DNA of 64,000 nt from NCBI GenBank assembly GCA_900491605.1, contig UESW01004761.1, forward strand, positions 210,156-274,155, given 5' to 3'. The stretch comes from Calamus simplicifolius. Taxonomy: Eukaryota > Streptophyta > Magnoliopsida > Arecales > Arecaceae. The notes below the pieces were generated by a model. It saw only the letters and a list, made by a program, of their open reading frames with translations. It was not told the origin of the DNA and did not search any database. The translations under genes were made by a program, and so were the position numbers. Positions 46,401 to 59,170 of the stretch are shown one piece after another (within the stretch, counting starts at the first letter, position 1; each line of letters opens with the position of its first letter).

Positions 46401-47233
46401 TTTATGAACAATCTGGTTTCCATGAACAAAACCAATGAACAGTCGGGCTAAGTATATCAAATAATGTGATATGGATCAAAGCCTATGATAAAAGACCTGG
46501 CATGATCTGGCATTGTGAACTATTCATTTGTATCATTTCTGTAGGGAAACAAGTTACAAAATTAATTTCAGATGCTTTGACAGAACTCTGCGTTTAATCA
46601 TCTATGAGGCTTTATAGAAAAAAGAAAAGAAAAGAAAAGAGATTCTTCATGAGAACTCATTTACTTTTCATGTCATGTTATTTATCCTTTAAAGAGACAA
46701 AACCAAAGCTACGGTTGAGGTAGATCGAATAGAATGAAGTACCATAGAACTTACAATTCCAGCACGTCAAGAATGTACTCAATGATTTCGTCAGTATGTT
46801 TTTGTAGTGCAGAAGAATTGCTTGAAATATTACGCAAACAAAGTAAAATTAGTTTAGGTCTCATAAATATTACTAAATTCTCATATTGAGAAGCCTTGGA
46901 TCCATATTTTTATTGGCTTTAAAACAAAAAAGAGTCACCGTTAACGCTTGGACCAACTTCTTTAGGCAAATAACATCATTTTAATAGACATCCAGGAGTT
47001 TAGTATGAAGTGGCTGTCATGATGAAGAATGCAACTGTAAGTCTGTAACCTAGTCAGCTAAATCTTAAAGGAAACCTAGGCTATGGCCTGCATCAGGAGT
47101 AACAATGATTAGTAAACTATAGTTATTTTATGTGGTTTAAATAATCTTTTACTCGTCAATTTTTATTATTTCATGAGAACTCGCTAAAATGCTATGGTAA
47201 GAGTTGATTGAACTATGACCTTTTACAAATTAC

Positions 47234-47420
47234 TTCACAAACTTTTTTGACCTTGCTTTGGTGTGCTTGTTTGTCCTTCATCTGATGATTGCCAAGCATC
47301 AATTGATTGTATGTTAATGTGCCACTTTTTTCATTCTTCTTCTCTTCAAGAGCCAATAGTCTAGCACTTCTTCTCTGCTCTCCCTCTAATTCTTCATAAT
47401 TTTTTCTTCTTTGAAAACAT
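47234..47420 (-). pseudogene. RRSARL exon of the dead paralogue, copy 3
   Basis: Reads NYEELEGEQRRSARLLALEE, then KKNEKSGTLTYNQLMLGNHQ, and ends KVCE before a GTAATTTG donor. It aligns with GSRRRSARLIALEEQKNKKE and its GTAATTTG donor at 17332-17447. The exon is open, but the paralogue has stops in other exons. Copy 2 lost the core of this exon. Confidence 0.7.
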
Positions 47421-49162
47421 GAGAAGGAAAACACAATGAAAAAGAAATTGCCATGAATTTATTTTACTGATGCTAAGAAAGAGATCCCCTCGTTTCACCA
47501 ACTACTTCATTTTCTAGTAAATTTATTATGATTTTTTAGCCGAAGAATTCTTATAATTCGTGAGTGATACTCTGTCACCTAGCATAGAGTAATTAGAACT
47601 GAAACAATATTTGTATGATTTATTAAAACATAGGAAAAATTTGCTTGCTTTATTTTTTCACCAAGGACAATGGATCAAATGTATTGATCTTTCTTCTTCT
47701 TCTTTTTGAGAGAGAAATTTGTTTATATGATTTATTCCATTCAAAGAACATCCAGATTATTATTCTCAGCTTCCCCTTTACAACTTGGATCGGAAATCTC
47801 CAAACATGGTTCTTAATTTGGTTTTGCATCTTATCGTTTGCCAATTAAATATGATAATAAGTAGGTAAAAAGTTACTCATAAAGAGACATTGCACCATTT
47901 TTTGAAAAATAGTTGGAAGAAGAAGGCTAAATATTTATAAGAAACAAAAAAGAAAGAATGAGAGAAACTTTAAAATCACTAGAGTTGGTGACGGTAAAAA
48001 GTTTAACTGACAGGCACTGTTGTTAAGTATTGGAACCAAAGGCAAGACACCTTTGTATGGTATGTTAGATACAAATTGACTTTTATTTTTAATATGGCCA
48101 AAAATCCTTGGGCAAGGCACATGCATTCTTATGATGCAATGCAACAACGAAAGCAATCTAAAATATCTCTAAGAGACTGAATATATATGGAGGGAACTGT
48201 CTATAAAAATGATGAACTAATTAAAAGTGAATGAGATATAATTTCTAAATATGTGGAACACCTGGATAAGAATGTCTATGTGTATTCTATCTATAATATT
48301 GCCAGCAAAAATATTTTATAAGAATTGATGATACTTTAATTCCTAGCATAAAATATGATGATTTCTATGCCAATTTTTATTTAAATATAAAAGAATTCTT
48401 AAATAGTCTTTACCATTAATTAAAATCCTCTAGGTATTGTCATCCACTGGAATTTCCATCTAAAATAGGTGCATTTCAATGACAATGATGGCAGCATGCC
48501 CTACTAAAATGCTAGAAATAAATAAAATTTTATACTTCTATGTGATGATACTACTATTTGAAATATAAGCAACAAACTTTTTTCCTTTTATAGCATGGCA
48601 TTGTTATAATGAAAAAATTAATGCGGTGATAACTATTTATTAGAATGCAAATATTTTGGGTCTATAATTAATGGTTCAAATTTAACTACTAAAATCTATA
48701 ATTGAAAACCATCATAGCTCTAATTTAATAAATTATACACAAATATTTAGGGGCTTGATAAGCATACAACGCCGCTAACCTTAAATTATCATTATAAGTT
48801 GAATATTTGAAAATAACCTTGACAAATATAAAACTTTTAATTTTGGAAAAAATGTTTATTAAATTTTTTAAAAAAATCTACATGGCAAAAGAACCCAACA
48901 AAAATAATAATAAATATGGAAAGAAGCAAAAAAAAACTAGTAAAAAATATATGGATACCGTTGGCTTACTATACTTATTAATGAATGAACCATAAATAAA
49001 TTACAAAATATATTGTACAATTATGAATGATAGAATGGGTCCGGGTTGATTGATTTATTTTCATCCACTCATAATTCCTCATTGATGTGAAAATTTTAGT
49101 CATCGGAGAACAGGGGTCGGTTCAAACCGCTCTTTACAAGATTACAGAAGAATAGACTGGAC

Positions 49163-49325
49163 TATAAATTCGATTCGGTCTGCGTATGGAGCATCGGACC
49201 GGACTGGTCAGATTCAACTTTAGCCAAAGTACTAAAACCCTAAATCCTCGAAATCCTCATCAGAATCCAGAGAAGATTCCCCCCTTTGACAATGGATTTC
49301 AACCCTTGATATCGACTGTAAGCCC
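49163..49325 (+). promoter_or_regulatory. Promoter-like block, copy 3
   Basis: TATAAATT at 49163-49170, telo-box AAACCCTAA at 49235-49243 and the same leader-donor GACT/GTAAGC as in the other copies. Between it and the next MUSTANG start (63996) a 10-kb Copia element in the same orientation has inserted. Confidence 0.4.
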
Positions 49326-51427
49326 TCATTCCTTATTGCTTTCAAATTCCCAGATAGATCATAGAATTCTACAAAAAATTCCTTGGTATCAATTCCAAAG
49401 TTGATTTCTTTTTACCTTGCCATATTCTTTTGAGCGATTTCTGGTAAGAATTGTGATCGAATCCAATATTATTGGCCTCCCAAAGTTCCAAGGCTATCTA
49501 ATTCCTTTGCCAGTCCATGTGGTTTTGGTTTTACTTTTGATTCGATTCTTTGTTTATCACTTTTGATTTGTATTCTTTGTATATTGCGATCAGAATCATA
49601 AGCAGTCGTAGCTCTTAGAAGCTTGAGAGGGCTCGCCGAGCTCACTGGCGGCGGGATACAAAGAAGCAAACAGTTTTCGAAAGAAGAGATACCATGTTTA
49701 TTCTCTCTTCTCCCTTCTTTTTATGCTTATTTAGCCACACTTTAATCAGCTATTTTTGGAGAAGAGAGTACAAGGGGTCTTCTTTGCTAAACCCTTTTTT
49801 CATAGAAATCTTCCCTTCAATCCCGTCCTACCTATCATCTCAACCAATGATATCTTTTTCGTGTCACACTAACACTCTGTGCTCAGTGATGTTAATATCT
49901 TTTTCTTGAGTGAACAGTGAACCAAAATATTCTCTCTTTTTTCCCATAGAAATTTAGGGAAAGATTAAAGAGAAGTTATGGGCCGTGTGCATGATCATGA
50001 CTTCGATGAAGTGTGCTGTAGAATAGTAGAAGAAGCTGAAAAGGAGGGTGTATAAGGGCATTTTGAAATTGTCAAGGTCATGCAGGAGGAGCAATAACAA
50101 TGCTAGAAATAGTTGTAGTAACACAAGGGAACATTCAATACCGAGCCTAGCATTCCCTCGAAATCCTTTTCCTCCCTGCAATTTCAATGAAATTATTGTT
50201 GGTGTTCGCAAGGAAGTTATCTTATGGCATATACAGTGGATGCGATTTAAATTTTTGAAATGAGAAGTTTGGTTAAGTTTGAATCATAATAAAAATGGAA
50301 AAAAGGTATATAAATGATAGGACAATTTAAATAGATTAGAATGTGAGGCTCCGCATGAAATCAATAGCTCAGCCAACTTGGATTACTAATAGAATTAGAT
50401 CTGGGAATTGAAGTGCATAGTTGCATCGATAAGGTGTCATACATGCAATCCATGCCTTATATAGAAATTATACGAGTCAATATGCAAGTTGTATAGCTCA
50501 CAATGTTCCGCTGAAATGAAAGTTTAAGCATGCAAAATGCAGGCAATGATATTGTACTATAATTGGTGATTGCTAAGACAGATGAGGATTGCATTAGGAA
50601 GTACATGAGTAATATTAACATAAGACAAAGGAGATAACCAATAGAGATGGGTTGTGCATGAATGAAAAAGTCAGCAAAAAGGAGACTAGCCAAGAAAATG
50701 TGATCACTAGTTTTAAGAAAGGCAAAAGGCTTTGTGGAATGTGGTGCTTGCAGCAACTAAGCTTCTTTAAATAAATGAATAAGAATAAATGATTCATAAA
50801 TCTGACACCAGAGAATTTGTTGGTGCAGGAACATTTATTTTCATGGCCATCCTTTATTTGCAATATCAAAAGATGTTTTGATGGTAGTAGTTTATTGATT
50901 TACAATGTTATTGCTGAATTCAATGATTCAACATCATATAGTTTGACTGCCATTATGATACCTAAGATTTTTCTGATTTTAAATATATTGAATGTGTGAC
51001 TTTTTTTAAAGAAGAAAGTTTCATATTTCATTTCAATGTCAAATCAATGGGAAAATTTTAGGAAAGTTCTCATGATTTTGTCTTTGGTATATATGCCATC
51101 TCTTTTCTGGATATCCATCTGCTGATAATTTTTACAGGTTTTTCATTTAATATAAATGGTCACATTTTTACTATTGTGCATAATATGGCCATTATTACAT
51201 TGCACTGTTAGTAGTGCAGATTACTTGGATCAAATTACACCATGGATACTTTTAGCAACATAGTTTCATTTCTTAGTTTGCAAAAGAAAAGTAAATCTGT
51301 GGAAAACATTGACATATTCTTGTTAATCATAGCTAGTTGCAAATGTAAGCAATGCATGAGTCTTAGTTTCTTCAATGAATTAATGATGCATGTGGATAGA
51401 CAAGAGAACTTTTCTTTATAAAATACC

Positions 51428-52059
51428 AAGGGATGGCAATTTCCTCTGAACCCGCGGGTGCTTGCCCACCTTCGCTTCATTTGAAATGGATATGGAGGTC
51501 AAAAAATAGGTACAAAGGTCAAAAAATAGGTACGAATATGGGTATGAGGATACGTGACAATACTCATTATAGGTATAGGGTGGGTATGGATGTAAAGATA
51601 TCCCTACCCCACCCTGACCAACTTTACCCCATGCCCATTATACCCATTAGTTAATTTAGTTAATTACCCTTATTAATATAGTTTAAAGTTTCAATAAAAA
51701 ACTTTACAAGTAATCATAGACGATAATGTCTCAGAGTCTGATCCATTTTTCTAGCTTGAAATAAAAAAAAAGAAAGCAGCCTGCAATTACTTTAGCCCTG
51801 TACTTAGAATTGAAATTTGAATGAAAAAAATTAGAAAAGCCATAAAACAAATGAAATGAACCCTAAAACAGGTGAGGGGTATGGAGTGGGTACAGGTAAC
51901 AAGGTGGATATGGATATTACATAATCTTTATAAGTATGGGTATAGATACAAAATTTTATACCATAGTAGGAAAGTGTGGGTATGGATATAAATTTTTCTG
52001 ATGGGTAGGGATATGGAGGTACCTCCTCCGATGCCTGCTTTGCTTCATTGCTGTCCCTC
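51428..52059. mobile_element. hAT-type MITE, 632 bp, copy 3
   Basis: Same element and target duplication AAAATACC (51420-51427 and 52060-52067) as in copies 1 and 2. Confidence 0.85.
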
Positions 52060-52525
52060 AAAATACCCATACAACAAGCATTGTGAAATGTTTGATCAGC
52101 AAGCACTAGATGCCATTGCTGATTCTCAGTTGGTAAGACCTTTAAAAATAATTACAAATAAACTATTTTAGATCATGCGGGAAAAAGGGATAATAAACAT
52201 TATATCACATCACCTGGCATGTGAAGCAAACTTTGCGGTCACTGAAGAGTCAATTATGAAGATTATGAATTAATTCAACATTTTGAATCTAGCCACTCGG
52301 TCAATATTTTATCGATGAATGAATTAGATGATCCTTTTCTTGGTATCCTTTTCCTGGTATCCTTTTCCTTGGTGCCTTCTTGTTGGGTTCTGCAAAATGA
52401 AATTAATTCTTGAGATTGCAAGTTGTTAGAGGGCTATCCAGAAGAAATCTGATACTAAAGATTCGTAAAGGAAATGTATTTCTATCCAAAGAATGCTGTA
52501 ATCTAGATTGACTTCATGGATCCTA

Positions 52526-53916
52526 TCTTGACCCAATTGAGGATTTTGATGATTAACAAAACTATTTGAGTACAACATTTGAAGTTACTAATGATTTTGA
52601 TTAAGTTTTTCAGATTATAAGTCGATTTGAGAATCAAAATCAAGAGTCAAATCAAGTTCTGGTTCGAATCTAATGTCAAGGTAAGATTGCAGACATTAGA
52701 GTCGACACATGGAATCGCAGAGTCGACTCTGGAAAATGGCACAGCCTTAGAGTCAACTCCGGGACTGTTAGAGCTGACTCCAACAGAAAAGACAGAACGA
52801 TGGTTTTTCAGGCCATGACTTAGAGTCGACTCCCAGACTGTTAGAGTTGACTCCAGATGAATTTTGTGTCGACCCCAGAAAAGTCAGAGACGACTCCAGA
52901 TTGAGCGGATTAAAGAATTTCGAGTTAGAGCCGACTCCAGAAAAGTTAGAGATGACTCCAGAATGTCAGACACGGCTCCAGAACTATCAGAATGACTCTA
53001 AACTTTATCTTTATCTTTTTTAATCCCAAAGTCTATTGTTATTTATGGATCTAATCCTTCTTACACTTGTTTCTAACAGATAGTTTCAAACTATTTTTGG
53101 ATTAATCGAGATCTATAAGAAGAGGGTTTGCTGCATCCGAACAAGAAGAGACAAGAGAGGCAAAAAGAAAAGAATAGAGACAAATCTTTGAGATCCATCA
53201 AAAAAGAAAAGAGGGAAGATTCGATAGGAAAGATCATACTGATTTTCAAAAGAAGAGAGAGAGATTCCAAGCTTTTGCTATTCTATTTTGAAGAAATCTC
53301 AAGAGAAGAAAGAAGCTCTAGTTTTCTGATCTTCTGAGTCTTAAGAGCATCTTGAAGGAAGATCCAATCAAAGGAAGAGAAGGAAGAAGCCACCAAGATC
53401 TGTGAATCAGGCTTTGATTCCTATCCTCTTATTATTGTTTCATTATTGTATATTTGCTCATTGGAGGAGCTGTTTATCTTGTAAAAATAAATATTATTTG
53501 CTGGGTCAATCTGGTGATTGATTCAGTTGAGGCTGTTAGCCTTGTGCAAGCATTAGCTTGAGGTGATAGGTTTTGTGCTGGTGAACCTTGAAAACCAGCT
53601 GGGTTTGTTGTGCACCTGGGAAAATAACAAGTTTGAGTTGTGAGCTTGCAAAATAACTCTGCTGTAATCAGTTTGATTATAGTGTGGACCCAAAAGGTAC
53701 TTGGGAGTGGACGTAGGTGTAGGTACACCGAACCACTATAAAATCTCCTGTGTTTTTGTGATTATCTCTTTATCTTCAACTCTTTATTTGTGGTTGTTCA
53801 GTTTTAATTTGTGTGAATCTAAGTCTTTATTTCTGCTGGGGGTTATTTTTCAAAAGAGTGTAAATTTTTGAAAAACCCAATTCACCCCCCCTCTTGGGTT
53901 GCTATCTGGACCAACA
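52526..53916 (+). repeat. Copia 5' LTR, 1391 bp
   Basis: Matches 61153-62539. The first two bases are TC here and TG in the 3' LTR. The right end is GGACCAACA. Its 5' third (52700-52980) holds many GAGTCGACTC-like words, two perfect at 52720-52729 and 52823-52832. Differences from the 3' LTR are mostly C/T and G/A transitions, as expected of methylated DNA. Confidence 0.92.
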
Positions 53917-53917
53917 A

Positions 53918-53930
53918 TTGGTATCAGAGC
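53918..53930 (+). other. Copia primer-binding site
   Basis: TTGGTATCAGAGC directly follows the 5' LTR. TGGTATCAGAGC is the classical plant Copia site complementary to initiator methionine tRNA. Confidence 0.9.
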
Positions 53931-53976
53931 TAGTGCTCATTTGATTTGATCTAACGATCAAGAATCAAAGATCCAC

Positions 53977-55472
53977 ATGGCAACTCAAGCTGGTTCATCT
54001 TTTTTCGAATGCCAATCTACTAATAGACCATCCTTATTTAATGGTTCAAACTATGGTTATTGGAAGGCTAGAATGAAAATTTTCATTCAAGCACTTGACT
54101 ATGATCTATGAAGTATTATAGTCAATGGACCACACACACCCACTGCTAGAGTTAATGGCATGGAGATTCCTAAACCGAAAACGGAATGGGATGAACATGA
54201 TAAAAAATTGGTACAACTCAATGCCAAAGCAATGAATGTTTTGTACTGCTCATTAGATGCAAATGAATTCAATCGCATATCTATTTGCATTTCTGCTAAG
54301 GAAATCTGGGATAGACTTGAAGTTACCCATGAGGGAACAAATCAAGTCAAGGAATCCAAGATTAACATGCTAGTTCATAAGTATGAATTGTTTAAAATGG
54401 ATGCATGTGAATCTATTGCTGATATGTTTACAAGATTTACTGATATAGTTAATGGTTTAAAAAGTCTTGATAAATCTTATGATAATTTTGATCTTGTGAG
54501 AAAGGTTTTGTGTTCCTTGCCTAGGACTTGGGAAGCTAAAGTGACTGCAATACAAGAAGCAAAGGATCTAAGTACCCTACCCCTAGAAGAATTATTGGGA
54601 TCCTTGATGACTCATGAGCTTCAAATTAAGCAACATGTTAATGATGATGAGTCAAAGAAGAAGAGGACTATAGCTCTCAAGATTTCTGAATATATGGAAG
54701 AGCCTCATGAATCTGAAGATGAAAGTGATGATGAGGACATGGCACTCATCACAAGAAAATTTAAAAGATTCATGAAGAAGAAGAAGTTTGAAAGGACAAA
54801 ACCCCTTTGCAAGAAAAGATGAGGACAAGGGCAAAGAGAAAGAAGTTATTTGCTTTGAATGTAAAAAGCCGGGTTATTTTAAATCTGAATGCCCTCAACT
54901 AAAGAAAGGCACCCAGAAGTTCAAAAAGAAGGCAATGATGGCCACATGGAGCGATTCGGAAAGCTCAAGTTCCGAAGAAGAAGAAAAGAGTGAAATGGCC
55001 AATCTATGCTTCATGGCGGACAATGATGAGGTAAGTCCGAGTTTTCTTGATGACTTCACTTTTGATGAATTGCATAGTGCTTTTTATGAATTAATGGATG
55101 ATTTTGCAAACCTAAGTTCAAAGAACAAAGATTTAAAAATCAAATGCAAAAACTATCCTTAGAAAATGAAAAGCATGTTGTAGATAAGAACTTTTGATAA
55201 AAGAAAATGAAAGTTTGAAAAATGAAGTTGATAGACTTAAACCTATAGTTGATAAATTTACTCTAAGCTCTATCAAACTTAATATGATTTTGGAAAATCA
55301 AAAGGTTGTTTTTGATAAAGCTGGATTAGGATATAATCCACTTAAAAAGCAAAAATCTTTGAAGAATATTTTTATACATGCTGAAAAATCATCAAATATT
55401 ACTTGTTTTAAATGTGAAACAAAGGACATAAATCATATATGTGTAAATCTCCACATAATAAGAGAAAGATGA
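53977..55472 (+). pseudogene. Copia gag, decayed
   Basis: Starts at ATG 53977 (MATQAGSSFFECQSTNRPSL). In-frame TGA at 54109-54111, then open to 54822 with the UBN2-type gag core (EIWDRLEVTHEGTNQVKESK). A frameshift near 54790-54820 moves to the frame with the zinc knuckle CFECKKPGYFKSEC, in which the usual His position holds Tyr. More frameshifts near 55160 precede a coiled-coil-like C-terminal part (KENESLKNEVDRLKPIVDKF). It cannot give a full Gag. Confidence 0.85.
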
Positions 55473-55511
55473 TTTGGGTTCCCAAAGGAACAATATTTAA
55501 TACATCTAACC

Positions 55512-56606
55512 ATGAAGGACCCAAGAAGGCTTGGGTACCTAAAATTAAGACTTGAATGTTTTGCAGGAGTGTCTTGCAGCCATCAGACTGAAAAGAAAAT
55601 GGTACTGGATAGTGGTTGCTCAAGACACATGATGGGTGACAAAGATCAATTCATCACCCTTGAATCAAAAAGAGGTGGAGTAGTTACTTTTGGTGATAAT
55701 GGTCAAGGCCATATCATGGGTATTGGTAAGATTCAAATTACTCCATCTACTCATATTGATAATGTTTTATATGTCGATGGACTTAAACATAATCTGATAA
55801 GTATTAGCCAACTGTGTGACAAAGGTTTCAAGGTTTCCTTTGAAGCTTCTATTTGCACTGTTACTAATCCCATTGATAACAGCATTATTCTTGTTGGTAA
55901 ACATTATGGCAATGTGTACTTAATTGATTTGAGTAATTTATCTCCAAGTAATCATTGCTTAGTTGCTAATAATGCTAAGATAAATGAGATTGGTTGGCTA
56001 TGGCACCGTAGATTAGGTCATGCAAGCACACACCTAATTTCTAAATTATTGAAAATAGATTTAGTTAAAGGTATTCCTAGCTTAAATTTTGAAAATAATC
56101 AAATATGTAATGCATGTCAATTTGGAAAACAAACAAGGACTTCTTTCAAATCTAAGAATGTTGTTTCAACTACTAGGCCACTAGAGCTACTACACATGGA
56201 CCTTTTTGGACCTACTAGAACCACAAGTCTAGGAGGAAAGAAATATGGTCTAGTGATAGTAGATGATTACTCTAGATTCACTTGGGTAATATTTTTGGCT
56301 CACAAAGATGAGACTTTCTCAATATTCATGAAATTTGTTAAGAAAGTCACTAATGAGAAAAACACTACCATAGTGTCTATTAGAAGTGATCATGGAACTG
56401 AATTTGAAAATCACTTATTTAAAAAATTTTATTTTGAAAAAGGCATACATCATAACTTTTCTGCACCTAGAACACCGCAACAAAATGGAGTTGTAGAAAG
56501 AAAGAATAGGACTTTAGAAGACATGGCCGTACCATGCTATGTGAAAGCCAACTTCAAAATATTTTTGGGCGGAAGCTATAAACACAGCATGTTACATCCT
56601 AAATAG
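55512..56606 (+). pseudogene. Copia protease and integrase region
   Basis: Protease motif LDSGCSRHMMGD near 55600. GAG-pre-integrase zinc ligands in LWHRRLGHAS and ICNACQFGKQT. The integrase triad residues are present in LLHMDLFGPT, SIRSDHGTEF and PQQNGVVERKNRTL. The frame is lost near 56540-56600, after which the integrase C-terminal part (YELWHNRKPNLSYFHAFGCK) is in another frame to about 56880. Confidence 0.88.
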
Positions 56607-57105
56607 AGCCCTGATTAGACCTATCCTTAAGAAAACTCCCTATGAACTATGGCACAATAGGAAACCAAATTTAAGTTATTTTCATGCATTTGGTTGTAAA
56701 TGTTTTATTCATAACAATGGTAAGGATAATCTTGGAAGTTTGATGCAAAGTCTGATGAAGGTATCTTCTTAGGATATTCTACATCTAGCAAGGCATATAG
56801 AGTATTTAATAAGAAGAGCTTAGTTGTAGAAGAATCCATTCATATAGTGTTTGATGAGTCTTTAGCATCAAGTTCAGATAAATTGATGATGAGGAAGATA
56901 CATCTTTGATTGAAAGAGATATTAAAAAATTAAATGTATCTTCAGATCAAGAACTGAAGTTAAGGATGATGACTCACCTAAGGATGATGGTATTGATATT
57001 ACTCATAATGATAAAGATCTACCTAGAGATTGGAGATATGCTTATGGTCATCCTAAGGACCTAATCATAGGTGATCCATCTCAAGGTGTAAGGACTAGAT
57101 CATCA

Positions 57106-57831
57106 ATGAGAGATATCAATAATCATCTTGCATTTGTATCTCATATAGAACCTAAAACTATAGAGGAAGCTGAGAAAGATAGTTATTGGATGTTAGCAAT
57201 GCAGGAAGAGTTAAACCAATTCACTAGGAACCAAGTCTGGACCCTAGTAGATAGACCTAAAAATCACCCTATAATAGGATCTAAATGGGTTTTTAGAAAT
57301 AAATTGGATGAAAATGGATTGGTAATTAGAAATAAGGCTAGATTAGTTGCAAAAGGATATAATCAAGAAGAAGGTATAGATTTTGATGAAACTTTTGCAC
57401 CTGTTGCTAGATTAGAAGCCATTAGGCTACTACTTGCATTTGCATGTCATATGAATTTCAACTTATTTCAAATGGATGTTAAAAGTGCATTTCTAAATGG
57501 TTTTATAAATGAGGAAGTTTATGTTGAACAACCTCCTGGTTTTGAAGATCATGAATTTCCAAACCACGTCTTCAAACTACACAAAGCACTTTATGGTTTA
57601 AAGCAAGCACCTAGAGCTTGGTATGATAGATTAAGTAAATTTTTAATTGAAAATGACTTTTCTAGAGGAAATGTTGATAAAACCTTATTTTTGAAAAGAA
57701 AAGAAAAGGATTTATTAATCGTTCAAATTTATGTTGATGACATTATATTTGGTGCTACTAACAATCTCCTTTGTCAAGAATTTGCTAAGCTAATGCAGGG
57801 AGAATTCGAGATGAGCATGATGGAGAACTAA
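57106..57831 (+). pseudogene. Copia reverse transcriptase domain
   Basis: Opens MRDINNHLAFVSHIEPKT, followed by the RVT_2 core: GSKWVFRNKLDENG, ARLVAKGYNQEEGIDF, QMDVKSAFLNG, ALYGLKQAPRAWYD and the catalytic YVDDIIFGA. A frameshift near 57822 ends the frame and separates it from RNase H. The region upstream (56640-57100) holds the linker in broken frames. Confidence 0.9.
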
Positions 57832-57922
57832 ACTTCTTCCTTGGACTTCAAATCAAACAAGAGAAAGCGGAATTTTCATTAACCAAACAAAGTACACAAA
57901 GGAAATACTCAAGAAATTTGGT

Positions 57923-58675
57923 ATGGAATCTGCTAAACCTCTTGGTACGCCAATGAGTCCCTCATGCAAGCTGGACAAGGATGAAGAAGGTAAGAAAGTA
58001 GATCAGAAGCATTACAGAGGTATGATTGGATCACTTCTTTACCTAACTGCAAGTAGGCCAGATATCATGTTTTCTGTTTGCTTATGTGCAAGATATCAAT
58101 CTAATCCTAAGGAATCACATTTATTTGCTGTTAAAAGAATCTTTAGATACTTAAATGGAACTAAAAATGTAGGATTATGGTATTCTAGAGACTCAACCTT
58201 AAAATTGATTGCTTATTCTGATTCTGACTATGCTGGTTGTAAATTAGATAGAAAGAGTACAAGTGGGGCATGCCAACTTTTAGGAAGTAACTTAATCTCT
58301 TGGTTTAGCAAGAAGCAAAATTCGGTTGCATTATCCACTGCTGAGGCAGAGTATGTTGCAGCTGGAAGTTGCTGTGCTCAAATCCTTTGGATTAAGCGAC
58401 AACTTGAAGATTATGGTATCACACTTGATAAAATTCCTATTAAATGTGATAATACTAGTGCTATTAATCTAACTAAAAATCCAATTCAACATTCAAGAAC
58501 TAAACACATTGAAATTAGACATCACTTTATTAGAGAACATGTAACTAACAAAGATGTTTGTCTTGAATATGTTAATACTAATGATCAATTAGCTGATATT
58601 TTTACCAAACCTTTGAGTGAGGAAAGATTCTGTTATCTTAGAGGAGAATTAGGAGTTTGTGATCCTTTAGAATGA
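57923..58675 (+). pseudogene. Copia RNase H domain
   Basis: Contains SLLYLTASRPDIMFSV, AYSDSDYAGCKLDRKSTSG, STAEAEYVAAGSC, CDNTSAINLTKNP, RTKHIEIRHHFIRE and DIFTKPL, the ordered motifs of Copia RNase H. The acidic positions look kept. It is open to its own stop at 58673-58675 but separated from RT by a frameshift. Confidence 0.9.
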
Positions 58676-58870
58676 TTTTCTGAAACTCTTAAGGACAACA
58701 ACTATCTAGACTTCATTAATTTCTTGAAAATCCTCTATGACCAATAAGGAAATTATCTAGAAATTTGATTATTGTTTCCCCAATTGTTAAGGAACACTTA
58801 TCTAGAGTTTGATGATTAATTTGATTAGTTTCAGATCCTTGAAATTTGATTTTTCTCTGAAACTGTTGTG

Positions 58871-59067
58871 GAGTCGACACCTGCAGTTTGTGGAGTCGAC
58901 ACCTTCATATTTTGATGTTCTGTCTGGGCAATTAGAGCCGACTCTGGCTTCTGTAGAGCCGACTCTAATTCGGGCGCTGACAGATTCTCTGGTTCGGAGC
59001 CGACACCTCATTTTGGGAGTCGACTCTAAGTGGAACTAGGTCAAAATAAAAGGGCGGAGTCGACCCC
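58871..59067 (+). promoter_or_regulatory. Cluster of GAGTCGACTC-like words between pol and the extra ORF
   Basis: At least seven words of the type GAGTCGACACC, GAGCCGACTC and GAGTCGACTC lie in under 200 bp. One is a perfect 10-bp palindrome (59017-59026). The same family of words fills the U3 part of both LTRs and is rare elsewhere in the element. It may be an internal control region for the extra ORF; this is inference. Confidence 0.45.
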
Positions 59068-59170
59068 AAACGAAACCCATCGTCTCCAAACCTTTCTGAA
59101 AACGTTCCAAACTGATTCCAACCCCTTCAAACTCTTCAAATCCCTTGATTACTCATTCCAATCGAATCCC

